Below are positions 31,926 to 41,131 of a stretch of DNA of 42,418 nt, in pieces. This DNA is from Chitinophagaceae bacterium. Lineage in GTDB: Bacteria > Bacteroidota > Bacteroidia > Chitinophagales > Chitinophagaceae. The notes beneath the pieces are model-generated. The model was not told where the DNA came from. It saw nothing but the letters and a program-made list of their open reading frames with translations, and did no database searches. Both the position numbers and the translations under genes were made by a program. Each line of letters opens with the position of its first letter. The first letter of the stretch is position 1. Location: contig SEAD01000028.1 in NCBI GenBank assembly GCA_004173355.1, positions 1 through 42,418 on the forward strand, written 5' to 3'.

Positions 31926-31947
31926 CGCTACAAAAACTGTTAACTAC

Positions 31948-33783
31948 ATGTGCGGAATTGTTGGTTATACCGGACCCCGGGAAGCGTACCCTATTGTCAT
32001 CAAGGGACTGAAACGACTCGAATACCGTGGCTATGACAGCACCGGTGTGGCGCTTCAGAACGACGGACTGAAAGTTTACAAAAAGAAAGGCAAGGTGGCC
32101 GACCTCGAAGAAACAGTGGTCGGTAAGAACCTCCATGCCCATGCCGGCATCGGGCATACCCGTTGGGCTACCCACGGTGAGCCCAACGACCGCAATGCAC
32201 ACCCGCACCAGTCAGCCAGTGGCAAACTCGCCATGATCCACAACGGGATCATCGAGAACTATGCACAGCTTAAAAATGAACTGCTGAAGAAAGGGTACAG
32301 TTTCAAAAGCGATACCGATACCGAAGTGCTCCTTAATTTTATCGAGGAGATTATGATCAATAACGCCTGCTCACTGGAAGAAGCCGTGCGTGTCGCCCTC
32401 AAACGGGTAGTGGGCGCCTATGTAATCCTCCTGCTCAATGAAGATGATCCCGAAACCATCATTGCCGCCCGTAAGGGAAGCCCGTTGGTTATCGGTGTCG
32501 GTAAAGGTGAACATTTCCTCGGTTCGGATGCATCACCAATGCTGGAATACACCAAGGAAGTAGTGTATGTCAACGATTACGAACTGGCGATCATCCGCCC
32601 CGACGAACTGATCCTCAAAAACCTGGGCAACGAAAAACTCACGCCCTATGTCCAGAAGCTGGATCTCGAACTCGCAGCCATTGAAAAAGGCGGGTATGAC
32701 CATTTCATGCTGAAAGAAATTTTTGAACAGCCACAGACTATACAGGACTGCCTTCGCGGCCGCCTCGATGCAGAGGCGGGTACCATTACCATGGCAGGTA
32801 TTGAGCAGTATGCCGAACAGATCATCAATGCCAAAAGGATTGTGATGGTGGCATGCGGCACCAGCTGGCATGCCGGTCTTGTAGCCGAATATATATTTGA
32901 AGAGCTTTGCCGCATCAATGTGGAGGTAGAATATGCATCCGAGTTCCGTTACCGCAACCCGGTGATCAGCGAAGGGGATGTAATCATTGCCATTTCCCAG
33001 AGCGGGGAGACCGCTGATACATTGGTGGCCATCGAAACCGCGAAGGCCAAAGGCGCGATTATCCTGGGCGTGGTCAACGTGGTGGGGTCGTCCATTGCAC
33101 GGATTTCGCATGCAGGTGCCTACACCCACGCTGGACCTGAGATCGGTGTGGCCAGCACCAAAGCTTTCACCGCACAACTCGCCGTACTCTGCATGATTGC
33201 ACTCAAGATCGGTTATGCCAAAGGCACACTCAGCCGCGAACGGTACATGGGATTGCTGAAGGAACTAAATGCCATCCCTGAAAAACTGGCCATCGCACTC
33301 ACGCACAGTGAACATATCCGCGGGCTGGCACGCAAGTATATGGATGCGCGCGATTTCCTGTACCTGGGCCGCGGATACAATTTCCCGGTGGCACTGGAAG
33401 GCGCACTCAAACTCAAAGAAATCTCCTATATACATGCAGAAGGTTACCCGGCCGCAGAAATGAAACACGGGCCGATTGCCCTTGTGGATGAATCACTTCC
33501 CGTGGTCTTTGTGGCCACACGTGACAGCTACCATGAAAAGGTGGTGAGCAATATGCAGGAGATCAAAGCCCGCAAGGGGATGGTGGTATCTGTGATCACT
33601 GAAGGGGATGAAGTATCCACCGGGCTATCCAATGACGTGATGCAGGTGCCTGAATGTGACGAGATACTCGCTCCGATGCTGAGCGTGGTACCATTGCAGC
33701 TGCTGGCGTATTATATCGGGGTGGAAAAAAAGCTCGACGTGGACAAACCACGCAACCTCGCCAAATCCGTTACGGTCGAATAA
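31948..33783 (+). CDS. glmS: Glutamine-fructose-6-phosphate aminotransferase
   Basis: Makes glucosamine 6-phosphate, the entry to peptidoglycan and lipopolysaccharide amino sugars. The N-terminal class II glutaminase domain starts with the catalytic Cys2 (MCGIVGYTG), with GIGHTRWATHGEPN. Two SIS sugar-isomerase domains follow (ACGTSWHAGL, SQSGETADTL and EGALKLKEISYIHAEGYPAAEMKHGP), ending in DKPRNLAKSVTVE. The 611-residue length is normal. A DUF4954 gene follows after 54 bases and may be co-transcribed. Confidence 0.97.
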   Translation: MCGIVGYTGPREAYPIVIKGLKRLEYRGYDSTGVALQNDGLKVYKKKGKVADLEETVVGKNLHAHAGIGHTRWATHGEPNDRNAHPHQSASGKLAMIHNGIIENYAQLKNELLKKGYSFKSDTDTEVLLNFIEEIMINNACSLEEAVRVALKRVVGAYVILLLNEDDPETIIAARKGSPLVIGVGKGEHFLGSDASPMLEYTKEVVYVNDYELAIIRPDELILKNLGNEKLTPYVQKLDLELAAIEKGGYDHFMLKEIFEQPQTIQDCLRGRLDAEAGTITMAGIEQYAEQIINAKRIVMVACGTSWHAGLVAEYIFEELCRINVEVEYASEFRYRNPVISEGDVIIAISQSGETADTLVAIETAKAKGAIILGVVNVVGSSIARISHAGAYTHAGPEIGVASTKAFTAQLAVLCMIALKIGYAKGTLSRERYMGLLKELNAIPEKLAIALTHSEHIRGLARKYMDARDFLYLGRGYNFPVALEGALKLKEISYIHAEGYPAAEMKHGPIALVDESLPVVFVATRDSYHEKVVSNMQEIKARKGMVVSVITEGDEVSTGLSNDVMQVPECDEILAPMLSVVPLQLLAYYIGVEKKLDVDKPRNLAKSVTVE

Positions 33784-33837
33784 ACGTCGGCCGGCGCCGA
33801 TACGCACAGTTTAACAGTGCTTCATTAAAACACCGCG

Positions 33838-36123
33838 ATGAACAGGATTATCAGGACCCGCGTAGAAGCTTTGGGATACAATTTTATCAGCCCGGAATAC
33901 ATACCGGCCGGTAAAGATGAATACTACCTGCGCAACGAGCAGGCAGGTGACATCTCCCGGTTCCGCCCCCTTACGGCGGCCGAAATCCAGGCACTGGAGT
34001 CAAACGGCAATACGTCGGACAACTGGACAAATGTGCTTGTGTCGCACCTGTTTGATCCTGCCCTTGTGCAGCAATGTAAATTCTACGGACTGGTTCGCAT
34101 CGGGAAAATGGAAGCAGTATACCTGCAGTTCCACGATGTAAGGTTACAGGCAGGACTCTATTCCAGCACCATCATCAGTTGTGATATCGGTGATTACAAC
34201 GTGGTCAATAACGTTAATTATCTCAGTCACTATGTCCTCGGCGAAGAAGTGATCCTGGTCAACATCAACGAGATGGAAGTGTCGGACCATGCGAAGTTCG
34301 GCAATGGCATTGTCAAGGAAGGCGAAAAGGAATCCGTCAGGATCTGGCTCGAACTCTGCAACGAAAATGCAGGGCGTAGTGTGATGCCCTTTGATGGCAT
34401 GCAGACCGGCGATGCATGGCTCTGGACACGGTATAGGTCAGATAAGGTGCTGATGGATAAATTCAGGGAGTTTACCGAAAAGAAATTTGATAACCTTCGT
34501 GGTTATTACGGGACTGTAGGCGACCGGACGGTGATCAAGAACACCCGCATCGTCAAGGATGTAAGGATCGGTTCCGACGGTTACGTGAAAGGGGCAAACA
34601 AACTGAAAAACCTGACCATCAACTCCAGTGCCGAATCAGCCACCCAGATCGGTGAGGGGGTGGAACTGGTGAATGGAATTATCGGGTTTGGCTGCCGGGT
34701 GTTCTATGGTGTCAAGGCGGTACGATTTATACTGGCTTCCCATTCACAACTTAAGTACGGGGCACGTCTGATCAACTCATTCCTCGGGGATAATTCAACC
34801 ATCTCCTGCTGCGAAGTACTCAACTCGCTGATCTTCCCGGCACACGAACAACATCATAACAACTCATTCCTCTGCGCCTCCGCAATCCTCGGGCAGAGCA
34901 ATGTGGCCGCAGGCGCCACTATCGGTTCCAATCACAATTCGCGCGGTGCAGACGGTGAACTGATTGCCGGACGTGGTTTCTGGCCTGGCCTCTGCGTCAG
35001 CCTCAAACACAATTCACGTTTTGCGTCCTACACCCTGCTGGCAAAAGGTGATTTTCCTGCTGAACTGGATGTACGCATCCCATTTACCCTTGTGAGTAAT
35101 GATGTCAGCCGCAACCGGCTGACCATGATGCCGGCCTACTGGTTTATGTACAACATGTATGCCCTTGCCAGGAATGCGGGCAAATACAATGGCCGTGACA
35201 AGCGCAGTTTCCGCAACCAATACCTCGAGTACGATTACCTTGCCCCTGACAGCGTAAACGAAATGCTTCGCGCACTGGATACATTCCGCGAAGCCGTTGG
35301 GGAAGCACTGTCGTTGAAAGCCGCGAAAAAACAAACGGCTCTACGGAAAAAGGAAAACGGCACACTTGCGCTGGACAAACGGAAAAACCTTGACAAACTG
35401 GAAATCCTTCTTACCGGTGTTGAACACAGCACACGGAAAGTCCAGCTGGTAAAGGTCACACAGGCCTACCACCTTTTCCGCGACTACATCGTATTTTATG
35501 GTATATCGCAGTTGCTGGAACTGGCCGAAAGGGAAAAGCCTGCTGGCTTTGCCGCACTGCTGGAACTGCTGGGTGACCCGCAGCTGGACGAATGGACTAA
35601 TATCGGAAGCCAGCTGATGCCCGTTGCCGAAGCAGATACCCTGCTCAGCAATATCCGTGAAGGCCGTATCAACAGCTGGGATGAAGTGCATGATTATTAT
35701 CACAGCTGCAGTGACCACTACCTGTTGTCAAAGGCCAGGCACGCAATTGCCGCCCTCCTGCATGTGCAGGGAATAAGCATTGGCGAACTGACGGTAGGTT
35801 TATTGCGCCAGTATATATCGTCGGCTGTCAGCACACGCGAGTATATCACCACCGCGATCTACGAGTCAAGGGCCAAGGACTACAAAAACCCTTTCCGTAT
35901 GATGGTATATAATTCAACCGAAGAAATGGAAACGGTTGTGGGTGCCCTGGCAGACAATACATTTATCCTGCAGCAACAGGAAGAGTTGTTTGCCTTCCGG
36001 ACGCGAACCACTACCCTTCTCGGGCTACTGGGGCCGGAAAGCCAGCCAAAGATGTCAAAGAACAAAACAGTAAGCGGTAAAATACCAGGCGGCACGACTG
36101 TTAAAAAAACAAAAACCCGCTGA
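33838..36123 (+). CDS. DUF4954-family protein with left-handed beta-helix
   Basis: A 761-residue cytoplasmic protein (no signal peptide). The central part (about 125-430) has the short repeated turns of a left-handed beta-helix, as in acyltransferases and nucleotidyltransferases of the hexapeptide type (GDYNVVNNVNYLSHYVLGEEVILVNI, TVIKNTRIVKDVRIGSDGYVKGANKLKNLTI, SNVAAGATIGSNHNSRGADGEL). The C-terminal third is helical and includes a Lys/Arg-rich segment; the tail is very basic. The family is found in Bacteroidota and spirochaetes and has no assigned function. The gene follows glmS on the same strand with no terminator between, so a link to amino-sugar metabolism is possible but unproven. Confidence 0.85.
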   Translation: MNRIIRTRVEALGYNFISPEYIPAGKDEYYLRNEQAGDISRFRPLTAAEIQALESNGNTSDNWTNVLVSHLFDPALVQQCKFYGLVRIGKMEAVYLQFHDVRLQAGLYSSTIISCDIGDYNVVNNVNYLSHYVLGEEVILVNINEMEVSDHAKFGNGIVKEGEKESVRIWLELCNENAGRSVMPFDGMQTGDAWLWTRYRSDKVLMDKFREFTEKKFDNLRGYYGTVGDRTVIKNTRIVKDVRIGSDGYVKGANKLKNLTINSSAESATQIGEGVELVNGIIGFGCRVFYGVKAVRFILASHSQLKYGARLINSFLGDNSTISCCEVLNSLIFPAHEQHHNNSFLCASAILGQSNVAAGATIGSNHNSRGADGELIAGRGFWPGLCVSLKHNSRFASYTLLAKGDFPAELDVRIPFTLVSNDVSRNRLTMMPAYWFMYNMYALARNAGKYNGRDKRSFRNQYLEYDYLAPDSVNEMLRALDTFREAVGEALSLKAAKKQTALRKKENGTLALDKRKNLDKLEILLTGVEHSTRKVQLVKVTQAYHLFRDYIVFYGISQLLELAEREKPAGFAALLELLGDPQLDEWTNIGSQLMPVAEADTLLSNIREGRINSWDEVHDYYHSCSDHYLLSKARHAIAALLHVQGISIGELTVGLLRQYISSAVSTREYITTAIYESRAKDYKNPFRMMVYNSTEEMETVVGALADNTFILQQQEELFAFRTRTTTLLGLLGPESQPKMSKNKTVSGKIPGGTTVKKTKTR

Positions 36124-36128
36124 GCCGT

Positions 36129-38231
36129 TCATCTCCGTATAAAAGCCAATCTGGCCGGCACGCCATCATCCGAAATCAGTTCGAGCACGTAATAACCTTC
36201 TGGAAGTCCCTGAAGCCGTAATGTGTGCTCATTCACACCCGGCTCCAGATGGATACCGGCGCTTTGTATATTCCGCCCCAGCACATCCAGTACATTGAGA
36301 ATAGTTTTGCCCTTCCGCGCCGACCAGAGTTTTAACCGGGCCATGCCGCTGACAGGGTTGGGATACAATGACAACAGCTGGAGGTTATCCGAACCTTCCC
36401 CCTGTATATTGGTCAGCCTGCTTGCGGACATTCTTCCGTCCGGTTCCACAACGCTGATGCGGAACTGGTTCAATCCCGGAACAAGCTGCAACCCTCCCGT
36501 GCGGTACCGGTCAATCCCATCCTTTGCCTCCACTACCACCAGGGGGCGGAACAGTGTATCCTGCCCCGGTGACCGCAACCCGATAAAAAACCGGGTGCCT
36601 TTCTCGCCCGCTTCACTGGTTGTCCATTCAAGCACTGCCTCATTCACACCGGTCCTGACAGCCGTAAAAGAAAGCAGTCCGAGCGGCAGGGGGTTTTCAG
36701 CAAAACCCAGCGCACTGCCCGGACTGATAAAACCGCGAAGCGGGATTATGTTGACCGTACCGAGTTCGCCCGATTCATATCCCATCCCGGCGAATGGACC
36801 GGCAGTAACAGACGTTGCCTTCCTGCTCCACATCGTTTCCATGTGCTGCGTAATAAATGTGCCTGCCAGTGTGCGACTGAAACTCATGGGAGTGAGTGTG
36901 CAGGTAATCCGGCCTATTAGTCCGTTGCTGCCGTCCATACTCCAGAATTCCACATTACTGATATGATCCACCGGACCGTCACCGGGGCCAATGGTATTCC
37001 CTATCACCGACTGCGGGTTGGACCGGTGATAGGCAACCGCCAGTTCATCCGTGGCGTTGATACCTGAAAGTACATCGAGGCTAAGTGGTGCATAAATAGT
37101 TCCGCTGCCAACCGGAAATACAAATCCTGCCGGCCGGAATTTCCTGACCGGGCCTTCCACCACCCCGGCATCACGTATACAGGTTGCTTCCGGGCCAAAT
37201 TGAAATTCACCGGCGGCGCTGCTGCGGACAACACCGCGCAGCAGTTCGGCACCATATGTTATCTGCAGGGGCAACTGCAAGACAAAACCTTCCGGGTTAT
37301 CGAACCTGAACGTTACCTGGTTGAGTGCTGCGCTGCCCACACTCACTGATTGTGTAATTGCACCATCCATCACCAGCACAGGATTACCGGTACCGCTCTC
37401 CGTGATCGTACCCGCCGACAGTATGTCGCCGCGAATCCGCACCAGGTTATGGTTGTCCGTACTCTGCAGGTTAAAGACAGACGACCCGTCCAGCTGCAGC
37501 ATGCCCCCTATGATTGTTTCCGAAGAAAGACTCAATGTAAACGATACAGCCGGGTGCAGCCGGAGCCAGCCACGTACATGGAAAATATTCCCGCCCGAAC
37601 CGCGGTAACTGACCAGCGAAGCATTGGCAGATGAATTGAGCTCGAGTGAGCCGAATGTACGGCCGGAAAGCGAAATGATATAACTGGACACCGTCACATC
37701 AAATTCGAATACACCCGTTTCGGTGCCCGGTTCAGCTGAAAGACGGGATACAAGGTTATCGGTGGCCGATCTTGCGGTCCGGTGGACATAACGTGCGCCA
37801 TTATTGATCCGGAAATAACCAATGCCGGTCACGGCAACGGGAGTGGATGATACGGTAGCCCCTGATTCATTGATAAAAACGGAACCCCGGTGCAGGATGA
37901 CCGCATCCCCTTCCGCGGTGGCGCGAAACGCAATGGGTGAAATATTGCCGGCAGGCAGCAGTAAACGGATGGTACAACCCGCATCAGGCAATATTTCCAG
38001 CCGGTTCACCGATATGGCCAGATCACCCTCCGGCAGCACGACCTCATAGCTCGCAGCCACTACTGTGTTGTCCAGCAATACATCATCCCCCGGCACCGGC
38101 ACCACGTCACCGGACCAGTTGACCGGATCATCCCAGCGGTTATTCATGGCTTCACCGTCCCAGGTCCTGGTGGCGGCATGGGTTACAGTGGAAAAAAGAA
38201 AGGAAAAAGCGGAGAGTAAAAAAAACTGCAT
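36129..38231 (-). CDS. Large secreted protein with T9SS sorting domain
   Basis: A 700-residue surface or secreted protein. The ATG at 38231 starts a signal peptide (MQFFLLSAFSFLFSTVTHA); an upstream in-frame start at 38339 is less likely. The N-terminus TRTWDGEAMNNRWDDPVNWSGDVVPVPGDDVLLDN is the repeated-strand module seen at the start of many Bacteroidota adhesin-like proteins. It is followed by a long beta-rich body. The last some 75 residues (LYPNPVSGMARLKLWSARKGKTILNVLDVLGR...) form the T9SS type A sorting domain. No enzyme motif is visible; adhesion or matrix binding is a guess. It converges with the DUF4954 gene, only five bases away. Confidence 0.82.
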   Translation of the reverse strand: MQFFLLSAFSFLFSTVTHAATRTWDGEAMNNRWDDPVNWSGDVVPVPGDDVLLDNTVVAASYEVVLPEGDLAISVNRLEILPDAGCTIRLLLPAGNISPIAFRATAEGDAVILHRGSVFINESGATVSSTPVAVTGIGYFRINNGARYVHRTARSATDNLVSRLSAEPGTETGVFEFDVTVSSYIISLSGRTFGSLELNSSANASLVSYRGSGGNIFHVRGWLRLHPAVSFTLSLSSETIIGGMLQLDGSSVFNLQSTDNHNLVRIRGDILSAGTITESGTGNPVLVMDGAITQSVSVGSAALNQVTFRFDNPEGFVLQLPLQITYGAELLRGVVRSSAAGEFQFGPEATCIRDAGVVEGPVRKFRPAGFVFPVGSGTIYAPLSLDVLSGINATDELAVAYHRSNPQSVIGNTIGPGDGPVDHISNVEFWSMDGSNGLIGRITCTLTPMSFSRTLAGTFITQHMETMWSRKATSVTAGPFAGMGYESGELGTVNIIPLRGFISPGSALGFAENPLPLGLLSFTAVRTGVNEAVLEWTTSEAGEKGTRFFIGLRSPGQDTLFRPLVVVEAKDGIDRYRTGGLQLVPGLNQFRISVVEPDGRMSASRLTNIQGEGSDNLQLLSLYPNPVSGMARLKLWSARKGKTILNVLDVLGRNIQSAGIHLEPGVNEHTLRLQGLPEGYYVLELISDDGVPARLAFIRR

Positions 38232-38246
38232 ATGTCCCGGTTGATG

Positions 38247-38265
38247 ATCGATAATGGTTATCGAT
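38247..38265. promoter_or_regulatory. Inverted repeat ATCGATAA-TGG-TTATCGAT, candidate operator
   Basis: Perfect 8-base inverted repeat with a 3-base spacer, 15 bases before the ATG of the large T9SS protein gene on the minus strand. As RNA it would be a stable hairpin in the 5' UTR; as DNA it is a typical dimer-binding site. No TAnnTTTG element was found near it. Confidence 0.4.
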
Positions 38266-38320
38266 GCAATCTCCATTGGCGCGGGACCGGAACCATGGGA
38301 AAAAAAACAGGAATAAAAAG

Positions 38321-38345
38321 AAAAATCCCTTGTTTTCACAAGGGA
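38321..38345 (-). terminator. Intrinsic terminator of the second small lipoprotein gene
   Basis: On the minus strand TCCCTTGT-GAAA-ACAAGGGA forms a perfect 8-bp stem with a GAAA tetraloop and is followed by TTTTTCTTTTT. It lies 23 bases after the stop codon. Confidence 0.9.
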
Positions 38346-38368
38346 CCTGTCTTATAAAGCTTGGGGAA

Positions 38369-38575
38369 TTATTTCTTAGTTGAATCAGCTTTTACGGTAT
38401 CAACTTTAACAACTGTTGTGTCAACAACAGGTGCTGGCGGCGGTGTAGCAGCAGCAATTGAATCAGCAGTAGCTTTTGCAGCAACTGAATCATCGTACGC
38501 TTTTTTCGCAGCAGCGTCATCATTACATGCTACCAGTGCAACTGCAATAGCGAGAATTCCAAAGAATTTTTTCAT
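38369..38575 (-). CDS. Small Ala/Asp/Lys-rich lipoprotein, 68 residues
   Basis: The N-terminus MKKFFGILAIAVALVAC is a lipoprotein signal (LVAC, Cys17). The mature 51 residues are low in complexity: Ala/Asp/Lys repeats, a Pro stretch (AAATPPPAPVV) and a tail of Val-Asp-Thr-type repeats ending in SKK-like DSTKK. No domain is recognised. It resembles the 77-residue lipoprotein at 11615-11848 in signal, size, Asp-Ser pattern and strong terminator. It has a perfect -7 element 25 bases upstream. Confidence 0.8.
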   Translation of the reverse strand: MKKFFGILAIAVALVACNDDAAAKKAYDDSVAAKATADSIAAATPPPAPVVDTTVVKVDTVKADSTKK

Positions 38576-38600
38576 TTTGTTGGTTTTTAAGTTTAAGCCG

Positions 38601-38608
38601 CAAAGTTA
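38601..38608 (-). promoter_or_regulatory. -7 promoter element TAACTTTG of the small lipoprotein gene
   Basis: Perfect TAnnTTTG on the minus strand followed by CGGC, 25 bases before the ATG at 38575. Confidence 0.6.
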
Positions 38609-38701
38609 GCCGCCCCCCTGAGATTACCAAATGTTTAATGGGAATTCGCTGAAAAAGGCGCGCCGCGACTGCAATACATCGCATAACTAACAAACGTCAG
38701 C

Positions 38702-40012
38702 CTACTTTTTCCGGAAAAATAACCGGATAGGAACGCCCTTCAGGTCGAAATTTTCGCGAAGCTGGTTTTCGAGATAATTCTTATACGGCTGTTTCACATC
38801 ATCGGGGAAGTTGCAGAAAAATGCAAATGACGGCACTGCCGTGGGCAGCTGCGTCACGAATTTGATCTTGATTGCATGTCCACGCACCACCGGCGCATGG
38901 TAACTTTCCATCGCTTTCTGCATCACCTCATTCAGCTGTGAAGTAGGTATTTTGCGGTTTCGCGTTTCCACCACATCCAGTGCCACTTCAATTGCCTTGA
39001 AGATCCGCACCTTCTCGGTGGCAGATATAAAGATGATGGGCACATCGTTGAATGGAGCCATCTTTTGTTTAAGCACCTTTTCGTAATCCTTGGCAGTATT
39101 GGTTTCCTTTTCCACCAGGTCCCATTTATTGACCAGCACCACCACGCCTTTACCCTTGCGGGCCGCGAGGCTGAAGATGTTGAGATCCTGGGCAGTGATC
39201 CCTTTGCCCGCATCGAGCACCACCAGGCACACATCTGCTTCATCCAGCGCCTTGATAGCACGGATCACGGAGTAAAACTCCAGGTCCTCGTGCACATTCT
39301 TTTTCTTCCTGATCCCTGCGGTATCGATCAGGATAAATTCTTTCTGGAAGAGGTTGTAGTGGGTGTGGATGGTATCACGGGTAGTACCGGCGATATCACT
39401 GACGATCGTCCGCTCCTGCCCGACAAGTGCATTCAGGAGGGAAGATTTACCAACGTTCGGCTGCCCGATAATGGCAAACTTCGGAACGCCATCCATAGCG
39501 GTATCCTCATCGAGATCGGCCGGCATGAGTGCGGTGGCTGCATCCAGCACTTCACCGGTACCACTTCCGCTGGCGGACGCGATAAAAAATACATTATCAA
39601 AACCCATGGAATAAAACTCTGATGCTTCCAGCAGGTTTTCGTTGGTATCCACTTTGTTGACTACGAGGAAAACAGGTTTGGTGGAGCGGCGCAGCACATC
39701 TGCCATGGAATCATCCAGGGCGGTCATGCCGGCATGTGCATCCACCATAAAAAAGATCAGGTCTGCCTCATCCACAGCGATCATCACCTGTTTGGCGATC
39801 TCGCGTTCGAAGAGGTCCTCACTGCGTGCCACGAAACCACCGGTATCGATCACGTTAAAATTTTTCCCGTTCCAGTCGGCCACACCGTACTGGCGGTCGC
39901 GGGTCACCCCGCTGAAGTCATCCACGATCGCTTTGCGCTGCTCGAGGAGACGGTTAAAAAAAGTACTCTTGCCGACGTTGGGCCGGCCTACTATTGCAAT
40001 GGTAAACGACAT
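38702..40012 (-). CDS. der: Ribosome-assembly GTPase Der (EngA)
   Basis: A 436-residue protein with two tandem GTPase domains and a C-terminal KH-like domain, the layout unique to Der. G1 motifs are GRPNVGKSTFFN (residue 8) and GQPNVGKSSLLN (about 183); the matching G3 and G4 motifs are DTGGF, NKVD, DTAGI and NKWD. It acts in late 50S ribosome assembly. It lies 23 bases after era on the same strand, so the two GTPase genes form an operon. Confidence 0.96.
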   Translation of the reverse strand: MSFTIAIVGRPNVGKSTFFNRLLEQRKAIVDDFSGVTRDRQYGVADWNGKNFNVIDTGGFVARSEDLFEREIAKQVMIAVDEADLIFFMVDAHAGMTALDDSMADVLRRSTKPVFLVVNKVDTNENLLEASEFYSMGFDNVFFIASASGSGTGEVLDAATALMPADLDEDTAMDGVPKFAIIGQPNVGKSSLLNALVGQERTIVSDIAGTTRDTIHTHYNLFQKEFILIDTAGIRKKKNVHEDLEFYSVIRAIKALDEADVCLVVLDAGKGITAQDLNIFSLAARKGKGVVVLVNKWDLVEKETNTAKDYEKVLKQKMAPFNDVPIIFISATEKVRIFKAIEVALDVVETRNRKIPTSQLNEVMQKAMESYHAPVVRGHAIKIKFVTQLPTAVPSFAFFCNFPDDVKQPYKNYLENQLRENFDLKGVPIRLFFRKK

Positions 40013-40035
40013 CTTGATTGTTTTTTCCGTGTGAC

Positions 40036-40902
40036 CTAATACCCGTATTCTTTCAGGTATAATTCATTATCCCGCCACTTCGGTTTGACTTTTACAAATA
40101 ACTCGAGGAATACTTTCTGCTGCAGGAACTCCTCAATATCCCTGCGTGCTTTTGACCCGATGTTCTTGATCATACTTCCCTTGTCGCCGATCACGATCAC
40201 CTTCTGTGTTTCGCGATGTACGATAATATCCGCCACGATTTTTACAAGGGTTGTTTTCTCCTTGAACTCTCGGACAAGCACCGCAGTATGGTACGGTAAT
40301 TCATCACCCAGGAGTTCATAAATTTTTTCGCGGATCATTTCACTCACGAAAAATTTGGTTGGCAGGTCACTGATATCATCCCCGGTGAAAAACGGCTCGC
40401 CTTCAGGAAGCAGCGCGAGGATAGGTTTCAGGAAAGCTTTTATATTGATACCGGTACTGGCGGATGTTTTGATGGTCCCCTTGCAGTACGGCCTTGATTC
40501 GAAATAGGCAACGGCTTCGTCGATCCGGTCTTTATTCACCGTATCAATCTTGTTAACCACCACCAGGGCAGGCACCTTCAGGTGCAGTGCGGCAAAAATG
40601 GCATCGGATGTAGCAAAATCTTCCTTTACATCCACGATCAGCAGTGCCACATCGGAATCCTCCAGCGCACCCTTCACGGCCTTCATCATTTTTTCATGCA
40701 GCTTGTAACGCGGCTCGATAATACCGGGCGTGTCCGAGATTACCACCTGGTAATCCTTTTCATTCATGATTGCCTTGATGCGGTGGCGGGTGGTCTGGAC
40801 TTTCGGGGAAACAATAGCCAGTTTTTCACCCATGAGCGCGTTCAGCAGCGTACTTTTTCCCGCGTTGGGCTGGCCAAAAATATTTACGAAACCTGTTTTC
40901 AT
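40036..40902 (-). CDS. era: Ribosome-assembly GTPase Era
   Basis: A 288-residue protein with an N-terminal GTPase domain (GQPNAGKSTLLN, DTPGI, NKID) and a C-terminal KH domain (KVIVIGDKGSMIKNIGSKARRDIEEFLQQKVFLELFVKVKPKW) that binds the 3' end of 16S rRNA. The start is taken at the ATG at 40902 (MKTGFVNIFGQPN), as in relatives; the frame is open 15 codons further upstream. It is the first gene of the era-der pair; TATCTTCG at 41046-41039 is a possible but distant -7 element. Confidence 0.95.
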   Translation of the reverse strand: MKTGFVNIFGQPNAGKSTLLNALMGEKLAIVSPKVQTTRHRIKAIMNEKDYQVVISDTPGIIEPRYKLHEKMMKAVKGALEDSDVALLIVDVKEDFATSDAIFAALHLKVPALVVVNKIDTVNKDRIDEAVAYFESRPYCKGTIKTSASTGINIKAFLKPILALLPEGEPFFTGDDISDLPTKFFVSEMIREKIYELLGDELPYHTAVLVREFKEKTTLVKIVADIIVHRETQKVIVIGDKGSMIKNIGSKARRDIEEFLQQKVFLELFVKVKPKWRDNELYLKEYGY

Positions 40903-41131
40903 GATAATAAACTCAGTCAGGCGGGTCATCTGCCCCCCGGTATACATAAATTAAAAAGCAGCAATACGGTTGGTATTCCTGCTTTCGAAAAATCTTTTGC
41001 TATACCTGTTCGGGCCCTGATCCGGGCTGAAATTCCGGCGAAGATAGTCAAACCCCGCCTAAAATGCCGATAAATCAGCGCGGGCGCGGATGCCAACGTC
41101 CCGTTTCTTATATTTAACCCATTGATTTGCC

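Noticed and set aside
31906-31947. Possible glmS ribozyme upstream of glmS
   Set aside because: Only 42 bases separate mgtE and glmS, which is too short for the ribozyme, and no matching structure is visible.
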